The notes under the pieces are model-generated. The model was not told where the DNA came from and made no database searches. It worked only from the letters and a program-made list of their open reading frames with translations. A DNA stretch of 64,000 nucleotides from Candidatus Gastranaerophilales bacterium. Its GTDB lineage: Bacteria; Cyanobacteriota; Vampirovibrionia; Gastranaerophilales; Gastranaerophilaceae. The stretch covers positions 1 through 64,000 of the forward strand of contig CALUSL010000002.1 in assembly GCA_944323425.1 (NCBI GenBank). The letters run 5' to 3'. Below, in pieces: positions 24,650-34,392 of the stretch (positions are counted from its first letter, which is position 1; each line of letters starts with the position of its first letter). The translations under genes and the position numbers were made by a program.

Positions 24650-25966
24650 ATGAGTACTAGTGAAAACAAAATTTATTTCGTAGATGTAACAAATAGAGAC
24701 GGTGTTCAAACGTCACGTCTCGGACTGGCAAAACTACAAAAAACTATTATAAATCTCATGCTCGATGACATGGGTATCACACAGTCTGAATTCGGCTTCC
24801 CCACAACAAAGCATGAATTGAACTATTTGAATGGAAATCTGGAACTTGTCGATAGAGGCGTTATCACAAAAACAAAATTGTCCGGATGGATGAGAGCTCT
24901 CGCAAGTGATGTCATACAGTCTTTTCAAAATGTACCGAGATTAAAATATGTTAATCTTTCCCAGTCAACTTCCGACCAGATGATAAACGGCAAATACGGC
25001 GGAAAAAAGACAAGAGAAGACATACTAAAAATGACATGTGAAGCAGTTAGAGCTGCAGTTACATGCGGTGCTGAAATAATTGGAGTAAATGCTGAAGATG
25101 CATCAAGAACAGATCTCGACTTTCTCATAAAATTTGCACAGGAAGCAAAAGCCGCAGGAGCTAAAAGATTTAGATACTGTGATACTTTAGGCTATAACGA
25201 TCCTCATTCTGCATATCAGAGAATTTTTGAAATTGCAAAAGAAACTCAAATGGACATGGAAATGCATTTTCATAACGACCTGGGAATGGCTACTGGATGT
25301 TCGGTATTAGGAGCGAAAGCCGCTATAGATGCTGGCGTAAATGCATATATAAATACAGCTGTAAACGGAATGGGCGAAAGAGCAGGAAATGCCGATTTGA
25401 TATCCTGTTTGCTTGCTGTGCTAAAATCCAGCGGTTTCGCAGGGAAATATGTCATTGATGAAAAAATCGACCTTTCAAAAGCGTGGAAACTTGCAAAATA
25501 CACAGCATACGCATTTGGAGTTCCTATTCCTGTAAACCAGCCTGCTGTAGGTCGTAATGCATTTGCGCACGAATCAGGTATTCATGCAGACGGTGCTTTG
25601 AAAGACAGAAGGAATTATGAGCTTTATGATTTTGAAGAACTCGGAAGAGGAGAACCGGAAATCGTTGAAACAGGAAGAATGATTACGGTAGGAGAATACG
25701 GCGGTATCCGAGGATTTAGAAATGTATACAAAAATCTGGAACTTGAATTTCATGATGAAGACGAAGCAAGAAATATTCTTGAGTTAGCACGTTATGCAAA
25801 TGTACATACCCAGAAACCGCTTACAGACAGTGAATTGAGATTTATATATTATTATCCCGATATTGCTGCAAAAATAATGACGGTAACTCCTTATTATATG
25901 CCTACAGGCGAATTGAAAAAACGTCTCGAGGCTCATGAAGAGGTTCTTCCGTCGAATATTATTTAA
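24650..25966 (+). CDS. homocitrate synthase / Re-citrate synthase-like acyltransferase (DRE-TIM family)
   Basis: This protein of about 438 residues belongs to the 2-isopropylmalate/homocitrate synthase family, which condenses acetyl-CoA with a 2-oxo acid. The first strand reads FVDVTNRDGVQTSRLGL in place of the usual DTTLRDGEQ, the variant I associate with Re-citrate and homocitrate synthases of anaerobes. Metal ligands lie in HFHNDLGMATG (about 212-222) and NGMGERAGNADL (about 240-251), and the conserved GRNAFAHESGIHADGAL loop follows. There is no LeuA C-terminal regulatory domain. ATG 24650 is preferred because GAGGA lies five bases upstream; ATG 24638 overlaps that box. Oxaloacetate as substrate is inference from the family and the neighbouring ppdK. 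Confidence 0.75.
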   Translation: MSTSENKIYFVDVTNRDGVQTSRLGLAKLQKTIINLMLDDMGITQSEFGFPTTKHELNYLNGNLELVDRGVITKTKLSGWMRALASDVIQSFQNVPRLKYVNLSQSTSDQMINGKYGGKKTREDILKMTCEAVRAAVTCGAEIIGVNAEDASRTDLDFLIKFAQEAKAAGAKRFRYCDTLGYNDPHSAYQRIFEIAKETQMDMEMHFHNDLGMATGCSVLGAKAAIDAGVNAYINTAVNGMGERAGNADLISCLLAVLKSSGFAGKYVIDEKIDLSKAWKLAKYTAYAFGVPIPVNQPAVGRNAFAHESGIHADGALKDRRNYELYDFEELGRGEPEIVETGRMITVGEYGGIRGFRNVYKNLELEFHDEDEARNILELARYANVHTQKPLTDSELRFIYYYPDIAAKIMTVTPYYMPTGELKKRLEAHEEVLPSNII

Positions 25967-26057
25967 ACGTCTATTGTGAAATATCTTATAAATCCTTTAT
26001 ATATATGAATTTTCAGTATAAAAAGTATTTGTAAGAATCGCATTTTTGTGGTAGGCT

Positions 26058-26086
26058 TTGACTGTGTATTTAAATGGTTTTTTAAT
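26058..26086 (+). promoter_or_regulatory. promoter of ppdK
   Basis: TTGACT (26058-26063) and TTTAAT (26081-26086) are separated by 17 bases. The start codon of ppdK follows 33 bases later and has an AAAGGAG ribosome site. Confidence 0.5.
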
Positions 26087-26118
26087 ACTTACTCAGTTTA
26101 TTTAAAAGGAGAACAAAC

Positions 26119-28788
26119 ATGACAGAAAAACGAGTATGGTTATTTGAAGAGGGTAACGCAAATATGCGCAACCTTTTAGGGGGTAAAGGTGCAAACCTTG
26201 CTGAAATGACTAATTTAGGATTACCGGTTCCTCCGGGGTTAACAATCACTACAGAAACTTGTATGGATTACATAAACCACGGCAACAAAATGCCGGCAGG
26301 CGTTATGGACGAAGTAAAAGAAGCATTGAAAAAAGTTGAAGAAAAAGCAGGCAAAAAATTCGGTGATGCTGAAAATCCGCTTCTTGTTTCAGTTCGTTCA
26401 GGAGCAAGACTTTCTATGCCAGGTATGATGGAAACTATCCTCAACCTCGGTATGAACGATCAGACCGTTGAAGGTATGATTAAACTTACTAACAATCCGA
26501 GATTCTGCTACGATTCTTACAGACGTTTCTTAACTATGTTTGGATCTGTTGCATGGGATATTGAAAGACAAAAATTCGAAGATTATATCGATAAAATCAA
26601 AGAAGAAAAAGGCTACAAATTAGATACAGAATTGACAGCTGAAGACTGGAAATCATTAATTGAACCTTACAAAGCTTTGATTAAATCAGAAACAGGAAAA
26701 GAATTCCCGCAGGATCCATTTGTTCAGCTTGAAGAAGCTATCGAAGCTGTATTCCGTTCATGGAATATTCCGAGAGCTGTTGCGTACAGAAATCACTACA
26801 AAATTGACCACAACTATGGTACTGCCGTAAACGTACAGACTATGGTATTCGGAAACATGGGTGATGACTGTGCTACAGGCGTTTCTTTCACAAGAAACCC
26901 ATCTACAGGTGAAAACAAATTCTACGGTGAATATTTAACAAATGCACAGGGTGAAGACGTTGTTGCCGGTATCAGAACACCTCATCCGATTGCAGACCTT
27001 GAAAAAGAAATGCCTGAACAATATAAACAGTATGTTGAAATTGCTAAAAAACTTGAAGAAGGCTACAAAGATGTTCAGGATATGGAATTTACAATTGAAA
27101 AAGGTAAACTCTATATTCTTCAGACAAGAAACGGTAAAAGAACAGCTAAAGCAGGCGTAAGAATTGCTGTTGAAATGGCAGAAGAAGGTATTATCTCTAA
27201 AGAAAGAGCAATCGAACTTGTTGATGCAAATCAATTGTATCAGGTATTGCTTCCTGACTTTGACCCTGCTGCTAAAAAAGAAGCTCACAAAATTGCTCAA
27301 GGTCTTGCTGCATCTCCAGGTGCTGCTGTTGGTAAAGTTGTGTTCGATACAGAAGAAGCAGCTGAACGTGGTAATGCAGGTGAAAAAGTTATACTCGTTC
27401 GTTTGGAAACTTGCCCTGATGATATCCACGGTATGATTGCATCTCAGGGTGTATTAACACTCAGAGGCGGTATGACTTCTCACGCAGCTGTAGTTGCAAA
27501 AGGTATGGGTAAACCCTGCGTTGCAGGTTGTGAAGACCTGAAAATCGACCTGAAAAATGAAACATTGACTGACGCAAGCGGTCAGGTATATCACAAAAAT
27601 GATATTATATCTCTTGACGGCGGTACCGGTGAAGTTATGGCAGGGGCAGTTCATCTTGTTCCTCCCAAAATGGATGAAAATTTCCAGAAACTTTTCCACT
27701 GGGTTAATAACGTTAAGAGACTCGGCGTACGAGCTAATGCTGATACTCCTGCTGACGTTGCAAAAGCTCTTGAATTCGGTGCAGAAGGTGTTGGTCTTTG
27801 CAGAACAGAACACATGTTCATGGCTCCTGAAAGACTACCGTGGGTACAAAAAATGATTATTGCAGAAAATGTAGAACAGAGAAAAGAAGCACTTTCTCAC
27901 CTGCTTCCTATGCAATATCAAGACTTCTACGATATGTTCAAAGCAATGGGCGAAAAACCGATGACTATTCGTTTACTCGACCCGCCGCTTCACGAATTCC
28001 TTCCTTCTAAAGAAGAATTAATTGCAACAGTTGCAAGAAAGAAAGCACTGAACGAAGACTGCAAGAAAGATGAAGAAATGCTTCACCTTGTTGAATCTAT
28101 GTCAGAATTGAACCCGATGATGGGTCTTCGCGGATGCCGTCTCGGTTTGACATGGCCTGAAATCAACGAAATGCAAGCTAAAGCAATCTTCTCAGCTGCT
28201 TGTGACTTGAAAAAAGAAGGTCTTGACGTAAAACCGGAAGTTATGATTCCGCTTGTTGGACACGTTAATGAGCTTAAAGAAGCAAGAGCAGTTGTAGAAA
28301 AAGTAGCAAAAGAAGTTATGGAAGAAAAAGGCGTAACTGTTGAATACAAAATCGGTACAATGATTGAAATTCCGCGTGCCGCATTAACAGCAGACAAAAT
28401 CGCTGAATACGCAGAATTCTTCTCATTCGGTACAAACGACCTGACTCAAATGACATTCGGTTATTCAAGAGATGATGCCGAAGGCAAATTCCTCAACAGA
28501 TATGTTGATAATAAAATCCTTCCGGCTAACCCGTTTGCTACACTTGATCAGGAAGGCGTTGGTCAGTTAATGCAAATTGCACTAGAAAAAGCTCTTCCTG
28601 TAAGACCTGATCTGAAACGCGGTATTTGCGGCGAACACGGCGGAGATCCGGAATCAGTTAAGTTCTGCCACAGAATCGGATTGAACTATGTTTCCTGCTC
28701 ACCGTTTAGAGTTCCGCAGGCAAGACTCGCTGCTGCCCAGGCTGTTATTGAAGAAAACAAATGCAAAGAAGCTTGCGGCTGCAAGTAG
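26119..28788 (+). CDS. ppdK: pyruvate, phosphate dikinase
   Basis: PPDK interconverts pyruvate, ATP and phosphate with PEP, AMP and pyrophosphate. Domains are in the usual order. The N-terminal ATP-grasp opens GGKGANLAEMTNLGLPVPPG and contains VSVRSGARLSMPGMMETILN. The swivelling phosphohistidine domain has GGMTSHAAVVAKGMGKPCV, with catalytic His at about 455. The C-terminal PEP barrel has CRTEHMF, LRGCRLG, SFGTNDLTQMTFG and GICGEHGGDPESV with its catalytic Cys. The length of 889 is normal. The last residues, KCKEACGCK, form a Cys-rich tail that I do not expect in the family. Transcription is monocistronic: promoter at 26058 and strong terminator at 28806. Confidence 0.97.
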   Translation: MTEKRVWLFEEGNANMRNLLGGKGANLAEMTNLGLPVPPGLTITTETCMDYINHGNKMPAGVMDEVKEALKKVEEKAGKKFGDAENPLLVSVRSGARLSMPGMMETILNLGMNDQTVEGMIKLTNNPRFCYDSYRRFLTMFGSVAWDIERQKFEDYIDKIKEEKGYKLDTELTAEDWKSLIEPYKALIKSETGKEFPQDPFVQLEEAIEAVFRSWNIPRAVAYRNHYKIDHNYGTAVNVQTMVFGNMGDDCATGVSFTRNPSTGENKFYGEYLTNAQGEDVVAGIRTPHPIADLEKEMPEQYKQYVEIAKKLEEGYKDVQDMEFTIEKGKLYILQTRNGKRTAKAGVRIAVEMAEEGIISKERAIELVDANQLYQVLLPDFDPAAKKEAHKIAQGLAASPGAAVGKVVFDTEEAAERGNAGEKVILVRLETCPDDIHGMIASQGVLTLRGGMTSHAAVVAKGMGKPCVAGCEDLKIDLKNETLTDASGQVYHKNDIISLDGGTGEVMAGAVHLVPPKMDENFQKLFHWVNNVKRLGVRANADTPADVAKALEFGAEGVGLCRTEHMFMAPERLPWVQKMIIAENVEQRKEALSHLLPMQYQDFYDMFKAMGEKPMTIRLLDPPLHEFLPSKEELIATVARKKALNEDCKKDEEMLHLVESMSELNPMMGLRGCRLGLTWPEINEMQAKAIFSAACDLKKEGLDVKPEVMIPLVGHVNELKEARAVVEKVAKEVMEEKGVTVEYKIGTMIEIPRAALTADKIAEYAEFFSFGTNDLTQMTFGYSRDDAEGKFLNRYVDNKILPANPFATLDQEGVGQLMQIALEKALPVRPDLKRGICGEHGGDPESVKFCHRIGLNYVSCSPFRVPQARLAAAQAVIEENKCKEACGCK

Positions 28789-28805
28789 TATTTGCAAAAC
28801 AGCAT

Positions 28806-28838
28806 AAAAAAAGCCCCGTTATTTAACGGGGCTTTTTA
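28806..28838 (+). terminator. terminator of ppdK
   Basis: AAAAAGCCCCGTT pairs with AACGGGGCTTTTT around a four-base loop. The A-rich left arm also gives a T-run on the minus strand, so it can end fliI transcription too. Confidence 0.85.
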
Positions 28839-28857
28839 ATAACTATTTTTTTAATTA

Positions 28858-30207
28858 TTAAATATCCACACCCGACATCATATCAATAAGTGTATTTATT
28901 GTTGTTTGCATACTAACTGTATCAGTAACTCTTTGCTGCAAAAAAGCGTTAATCTGAGGCATTAACTGAATTGCAGTGTCCAGTCTCGGGTTTGAACCTG
29001 CAACGTACATACCTACATCTATTAAATCCTTATTTTCTCTATACAATGCCATTGTACGACGCATTTTTGCGGCGGCTTCTTTGTGTTCGGGAGTAGCAAT
29101 TGCGGACATAAGCCTTGAGATACTTCCAAGAACATCAATTGCAGGATAATGATTCATTTCTGCAACTTTACGGCTCAAGAAAATGTGACCATCCGTAATA
29201 CCACGCACCGTATCAACAATAGGATCGTTTATATCATCACCCTCCATAAGCACTGTATAAAGTGCAGTAATGGACCCTTTAGGACTGTTTCCGGCACGTT
29301 CAAGAACTTTTTGGAGCCAGGAAAAAATAGACGGAGGATAGCCTTTCATTGTAGGCGGTTCACCGATAGACAGACCTACCTCACGCCCTGCCATTGCACA
29401 ACGTGTTACGGTATCTGTCATTAAAAATACTTTTTTACCCTGATCTCTAAAATACTCGCAAACCGAAGTTGCCGCCTGTAAACATTTTTGACGAATCAAA
29501 GGCGGCTGGTCTCCTGTTGAGCAAACCAAAACCGATTTTTTCATGCCCTCTTCACCGAGAGAATCCTCAATAAATTCTTTTACCTCCCTGCCACGTTCAC
29601 CTATCAGCGCTACAACGTTTACATCCGCGTCTGAGTTTCGTGCAATCATACCCAGCATTGTACTTTTACCGACTCCGGAACCTGCAAAAAGCCCCATACG
29701 TTGTCCTGCCCCCATTGTCATTGCAGCATCTATTGCCCTGACACCTGTTGAAAACATCGTACTAATAATCGGTCTGTCGAAAGGACTTGGTGCCGGTCCG
29801 TCTATAGATACAAAATTTGCCCCGGCTGTGTCCAGAGGTCTACCGTCTATTGGTTCACCCATCGGATTTATTAACCGTCCGAGCAAAAAATCACCGACAG
29901 GAATCATAATAGGCGTACCGGTTGTTTGCACAAGACTTCCCTGACCTATTCCGGAACCGTCATACAAAAGCAAAAGCTGTGCAGTATCTCCTTTGAACGC
30001 AACAACTTCAGCAGGTTTTTTTTCTCCATTATATGTTTCTATAAAACACAAATCCCCTATTTTCAAGCCCGGCAACTGAACTTCTACTGTTAACCCGAGA
30101 AGCTTTGACACTGAACCTTTGTACTGATACAGAGGAGTGTTGTTTAAAATTTCATATGCTCTTGCCTTTAAATATTCAATTGAACGTTCCGTGCTTTGAA
30201 CTATCAT
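28858..30207 (-). CDS. fliI: flagellar export ATPase FliI
   Basis: FliI energises the flagellar type III export apparatus at the inner face of the membrane. The 449-residue protein shows the Walker A loop AGSGVGKST (about 173-181), the family motif GERGREVKEF, Walker B (VFLMTDTVTR) and the C-terminal EGDDINDPIVDTVRGITDGH characteristic of FliI/YscN ATPases. The N-terminal barrel includes GLTVEVQLPGLKIGDLC. It is the last gene of the minus-strand flagellar operon. Its ATG overlaps the flhA stop codon by one base (TAATG). Confidence 0.97.
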   Translation of the reverse strand: MIVQSTERSIEYLKARAYEILNNTPLYQYKGSVSKLLGLTVEVQLPGLKIGDLCFIETYNGEKKPAEVVAFKGDTAQLLLLYDGSGIGQGSLVQTTGTPIMIPVGDFLLGRLINPMGEPIDGRPLDTAGANFVSIDGPAPSPFDRPIISTMFSTGVRAIDAAMTMGAGQRMGLFAGSGVGKSTMLGMIARNSDADVNVVALIGERGREVKEFIEDSLGEEGMKKSVLVCSTGDQPPLIRQKCLQAATSVCEYFRDQGKKVFLMTDTVTRCAMAGREVGLSIGEPPTMKGYPPSIFSWLQKVLERAGNSPKGSITALYTVLMEGDDINDPIVDTVRGITDGHIFLSRKVAEMNHYPAIDVLGSISRLMSAIATPEHKEAAAKMRRTMALYRENKDLIDVGMYVAGSNPRLDTAIQLMPQINAFLQQRVTDTVSMQTTINTLIDMMSGVDI

Positions 30208-32321
30208 TAACCGCCTCCCATATCGTATTCAGGAGCATAGGATTCACCAATTGTGTCTACAGCTTCCACCTTAATATCTGTAATTAATTCACTGTATGAA
30301 ATAACAACAATTGTTGGAATATGGCGCTCAAGAAGCTGGTACAATGGCAGCCTTATTCTTGGAGAACATAAAATAACCGGCTGCCTGCCTACTGTCTGGT
30401 GTGCTCTCATAAGAGTGGAGGCTGTTGTTTCAATCAAATCCTGCACCTGCATAGGATTCAAAAGGAACATTGTCCCCAGCTCTGTTCTTTGACAGCTGTC
30501 ATCAAGCGTTTTCTCCCATTCAGAAGAAAGGGTCAAAGCATAAAGAACTTTGTCCTCAGTTGTATGAGCAAGACATATTTGTCTGCCCAGAGCAGCTCTT
30601 ATTCGTTCAGAGAGAATATCGGGTTCTTTTGAAAATCTTGCATAGTCACAGAGACGTTCAAATATAAAGATAATATCCTTAATTGAAACTTTTTCACGTA
30701 TCAGGTTAACAAAGATTTTACGGAGGTCACTTGTTGATATAATTGTAGGAATAAGGTCATTAACAAGTGTCGGATCCTGACTCTTGACGAGTTCCATAAG
30801 TTTCAGTACATCAGTTTTTGTCATAACTTCGTCAACGTATTTTCTTACACACTCTTGTAAGTGAGTAACAATTACATCAACGGAATCTACGGCAGTGAGC
30901 CCGTCATTAGGGTCTATATCATCCTGAGAAACCCAGTATGCCTGCGCCTGATATGTTGGATCAATATTTACGATTGCATCAGCCGGAGTCGGTTTTCCGG
31001 TACTATCCCACTGGTCAGCAATAATCATAAATTTGCCGGGGTAAACAAAACCGGTTGCAACAGTATTTCCGCGAATTGCAATCAAATATTCGTTAGCATC
31101 AAGTGCTGACGAGTCCATAATTCTTATGTTCGGTATAATGTAGCCGAGTTCATCCGTAACACGCTGTCTTAATGCAGCAATTTTTGCAAGCAGCTGTCCT
31201 TCCTGATCAGGGTCGGCAATCGGCAGCAGACCTGAACCTACCTGCAAACTTAATACATCAACACCCAAACGTTCGTACATTTTATTTGGGTTAACAAGGT
31301 CTTGCATGTTCTGACGTACATGTTCGAGTTGTCCGAGTTGTGCCTGTACATCTTGATTGACCAGTACAGAAAATCCGGCTATGGCAATTATGATTGTAAA
31401 TACAACAAACGGAAACCATGGCAAACCAGTTATACCGCTTGTTACAGCAATCAATAGCAAGAACCCGCAAGTGAAAAACAAACTGTAAGGTTTGTTCATA
31501 ATCTGAGCCGCAAGGTCACCACCTAAGCTGGCGCTTGCTGCAGATGAACGGGTCATTACGATACCGGCTGAAATTGACATAAGAAGCGATGGTACCTGTG
31601 ACGCAAGACCGTCACCGACTGTCAATACAGTATATTTTGAAACAGCGTCGGCTGCAGGCATTCCGTTCATTAAAACACCAATACACAAACCGCCTATAAT
31701 GTTTATAATTACGATAATGATACCGGCAATTGTATCACCTTTTACGAATTTCATAGCACCGTCCATTGAACCGAACAGTGCAGATTCTCTTTGTAAATCT
31801 TCTCTTCTTTTTACTGCTTCTTCAGGAGAAATCAACCCCGCGTTAAAATCCGCGTCAATGGTCATTTGTTTACCTGGCATAGCATCCAGAGCGAACCTCG
31901 CGGAAACTTCCGCAATACGTTCAGCACCTTTTGTTATTACCATAAACTGAACTATTGTAATAATAATAAATATAACGCCGCCAACGATTAAATTTCCTCC
32001 GGTTACGAAGGTTCCGAATGCGTGTATTACTTCACCAGCTTCCCCTTTTGCAAGAATAAGCCTTGTCGATGCGATACTCAATACAAGACGAAACATTGTA
32101 CCGATAAGAATAATCGACGGGAAAGCCGCAAGTTCAAGAGGTTTTTGCACATACAGCGATATCATAAGCAGGACAATACCTATTGTGATATTCAAGCTTA
32201 TTGAAAAATTGATAATCCATGTAGGCATTTCAATAAGCAGGATAAGTATCAGCATTATTACAAATATTGCCAATGAAATTTCACTTATAGGATTTACTCC
32301 GCCTGCCTGCTGGTTTGCCAA
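30207..32321 (-). CDS. flhA: flagellar export gate protein FlhA
   Basis: FlhA forms the nonameric export gate and binds FliH-FliI-FliJ and chaperone-substrate complexes. The N-terminal half has eight membrane helices. The FHIPEP motif, ARFALDAMPGKQMTIDADFN, lies in the large cytoplasmic loop near residue 145-165. The C-terminal cytoplasmic domain (about 355-704) begins after VLVNQDVQAQ and contains DPTYQAQAYWVS. Length and order match the family. It lies between fliH (18-base gap) and fliI. Confidence 0.97.
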   Translation of the reverse strand: MANQQAGGVNPISEISLAIFVIMLILILLIEMPTWIINFSISLNITIGIVLLMISLYVQKPLELAAFPSIILIGTMFRLVLSIASTRLILAKGEAGEVIHAFGTFVTGGNLIVGGVIFIIITIVQFMVITKGAERIAEVSARFALDAMPGKQMTIDADFNAGLISPEEAVKRREDLQRESALFGSMDGAMKFVKGDTIAGIIIVIINIIGGLCIGVLMNGMPAADAVSKYTVLTVGDGLASQVPSLLMSISAGIVMTRSSAASASLGGDLAAQIMNKPYSLFFTCGFLLLIAVTSGITGLPWFPFVVFTIIIAIAGFSVLVNQDVQAQLGQLEHVRQNMQDLVNPNKMYERLGVDVLSLQVGSGLLPIADPDQEGQLLAKIAALRQRVTDELGYIIPNIRIMDSSALDANEYLIAIRGNTVATGFVYPGKFMIIADQWDSTGKPTPADAIVNIDPTYQAQAYWVSQDDIDPNDGLTAVDSVDVIVTHLQECVRKYVDEVMTKTDVLKLMELVKSQDPTLVNDLIPTIISTSDLRKIFVNLIREKVSIKDIIFIFERLCDYARFSKEPDILSERIRAALGRQICLAHTTEDKVLYALTLSSEWEKTLDDSCQRTELGTMFLLNPMQVQDLIETTASTLMRAHQTVGRQPVILCSPRIRLPLYQLLERHIPTIVVISYSELITDIKVEAVDTIGESYAPEYDMGGG

Positions 32322-32339
32322 AGTTTAGCTCCTTTAATT

Positions 32340-33395
32340 TTACGGTTCTTCGTCCGTGTCTTCTTCTATTTCATCCCCGTCATCATCTTCGTCCAGGTCT
32401 TCTTCGTCATCATAGTCATCCTCGTCAGGATTTTTCTCAGATTCGTCAGGTGATGAAATTTGTTTGAAAGATTCTTTTATTACCTCGAGCTGGGTATCTA
32501 TATTAGCATCAATCAGACCGTTTGAAGTTTCGATGATTACACTGCCTTCTTCTACTTTGTCATCACCGGTTACATAGATTTTAGCTTCAATTTGTCCGGT
32601 TGACAAAATACCCGGCACAAGTTCTTTTGTGTATTCTACATCAGAAGGTGATACTTTTAGTATAATTTTAGTTTCACCTTTGGCAATATTTTCAAGTGCA
32701 CCAAGAATAATATTTTTTAGAACACTTTTACTTGATTTAACCTCTTTTTTTATAATTTTCTCTGCTATTTTTACAGATAAATCAAGGAAATTATCGCACA
32801 TTTTTTCATAAATTTCGTGTTTATAACCCATAAATTCCGCAATACTGTCTTTTAAATCATCAATTGTATCCTCGGCATTCATAAGTCCTGATTTAAAACC
32901 GTCCTGATATGCTTTTTCTTTGATTGCAATAGCTTCTGCCTGCGCACGGGAAACAAGATTTCTGTCATCTACTCTTCTGTAACCTCGTCTTCTGTCTCCG
33001 CGTCTTCTTTCCTGTCTCTGAGTAAAATCAATATTTTGCAGGTCAAAGCCTTCAAACAAATCAAGAACTTTTTCTTCAGGTTCAGGTTCAGGTTCAGGTT
33101 CCGGCTCTGGTACCGGTTCTGGTTCGGATTCCGGCATGCTAATATCTTCTTGAGAAATTGTATTTTCTTCTTCTATATTTTGAAGAATTTCTGTTTCTGG
33201 TGTTTCAACAGGAACGACCGCAGGATTTTCCAACGAAATATTTTTTTCTGTATCTGGTATAGCAACTGGTGTTTGTTGGATTTGTGATTCCTGGATTTTT
33301 GCAACAGAAGGTTTCGGAGTTTCTATTTTTGTTTTTGTCTCCTCCGTATGAACAGTTTTTTGTTTTGGTTGTGCGTTTCTCTTCTTTATTATCAT
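32340..33395 (-). CDS. fliH: flagellar assembly protein FliH, extended
   Basis: FliH regulates FliI and anchors it at the C-ring. The family core is at about residues 150-310: a long helix (AEAIAIKEKAYQDGFKSGLMNAED) followed by CDNFLDLSVKIAEKIIKKEVK and LKVSPSDVEYTKELVPG, ending VEEGSVIIETSNGLIDANIDTQLEVI. At 351 residues it is much longer than usual. An N-terminal low-complexity region contains a run of alternating Glu-Pro (about 92-110), and the last 35 residues are almost all Asp and Glu. Its ATG overlaps the upstream fliG-like gene by four bases, so translation is coupled. Confidence 0.85.
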   Translation of the reverse strand: MIIKKRNAQPKQKTVHTEETKTKIETPKPSVAKIQESQIQQTPVAIPDTEKNISLENPAVVPVETPETEILQNIEEENTISQEDISMPESEPEPVPEPEPEPEPEPEEKVLDLFEGFDLQNIDFTQRQERRRGDRRRGYRRVDDRNLVSRAQAEAIAIKEKAYQDGFKSGLMNAEDTIDDLKDSIAEFMGYKHEIYEKMCDNFLDLSVKIAEKIIKKEVKSSKSVLKNIILGALENIAKGETKIILKVSPSDVEYTKELVPGILSTGQIEAKIYVTGDDKVEEGSVIIETSNGLIDANIDTQLEVIKESFKQISSPDESEKNPDEDDYDDEEDLDEDDDGDEIEEDTDEEP

Positions 33396-34369
33396 TGCAA
33401 TTTTTCTTCCAGGTGGTCACAAATTATTTCAACAACTCTTGGCGGAACTTCTGGGTCCTCTGCTTCATAGACTCCAGAAACAAGCCTTTTAACACATTCT
33501 CGTTCTCTTTTTATAATATTAGAAAGTTTTGAAATATCCGAATTTTTTACAATTTTATATAATCTATCATAGACTTTTTTAGGGTTTATGTTTTTAGGTT
33601 CAGGTAGACTGTCTTTCAAATCTCTAGCGCATCGTGCTGTAATGCCCCTATCTATCTTGCTCTCTAAATCATCCATCTGAGCATACTCTTCAAGCACACC
33701 CTTGTCTTCCTGACTTATTTTTCTAAGAACAGCAGCACGTTTATTTTCAGGCAATCTTTTCAAAACCATTGCAAGAGTAGCCAGCTTAAGGATTTTATTG
33801 TCACTCATATTTTTGACATATTCATCCTCAATCTCACCGCCTCCACCAGAAGCCGCTGCAGCAGCCTGTTCCTGGACCTGCTGAGCCATATCATCTATAT
33901 TAGATAGTTTCTCTGCGTTATAGCACTGCTCTTCGTTAATGACACCTTTATTTTTTAATTCCTGCAATGCTTCAACATATGCTTTTTTTACATGGAATTC
34001 TACAATGTTAATTGTGTCATCCTGAGTCATATTTTTTAGAATAGCCTGTTTTGCAATTTCAAAAACGGTAAATGCAATTTTTTGCATAATTCCGTCTCTA
34101 AACTGTGCATCAATACCGCTTCTAATAACATCAATTGATTTATGAAAAGACCATTCACCGATAAATTGGGTAACAAGCATTGCCTGTTGGGAATTGAAAT
34201 TAAGATTAGCATCATTAAACAGTGCTTCACCTGCCATATAGCTGAAGTTATAGACAATATTAACAATATATTGTTTATCAGGGTCTGAAATATCAGCAGG
34301 GATAACCTGTCCTGCTTGTTCTGCAAGATTTTTCGCAAACTCTTTGTAATCAAATCCTTCTATAGGCAT
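33392..34369 (-). CDS. candidate divergent FliG (motor switch) protein
   Basis: This 325-residue protein occupies the slot between fliF and fliH where fliG normally lies, and its length fits FliG (about 335). It lacks the canonical EHPQ motif of FliG middle domains, and I cannot align the C-terminal torque helix with confidence. Visible parts are a helical N-terminal domain, an Ala/Gly-rich linker (QEQAAAAASGGGGE, about 165-180) and a C-terminal helical region whose KLATLAMVLKRLPENKRAAVLRKISQEDKGVLEEY resembles an ARM-like FliG repeat. The start at ATG 34369 has a GGGAGAGG box before it. fliF ends 23 bases upstream. FliG is the best guess from position; a novel rotor or export protein is the alternative. 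Confidence 0.5.
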   Translation of the reverse strand: MPIEGFDYKEFAKNLAEQAGQVIPADISDPDKQYIVNIVYNFSYMAGEALFNDANLNFNSQQAMLVTQFIGEWSFHKSIDVIRSGIDAQFRDGIMQKIAFTVFEIAKQAILKNMTQDDTINIVEFHVKKAYVEALQELKNKGVINEEQCYNAEKLSNIDDMAQQVQEQAAAAASGGGGEIEDEYVKNMSDNKILKLATLAMVLKRLPENKRAAVLRKISQEDKGVLEEYAQMDDLESKIDRGITARCARDLKDSLPEPKNINPKKVYDRLYKIVKNSDISKLSNIIKRERECVKRLVSGVYEAEDPEVPPRVVEIICDHLEEKLQ

Positions 34370-34392
34370 GTATCCCTCTCCCTGTTTTTAAA

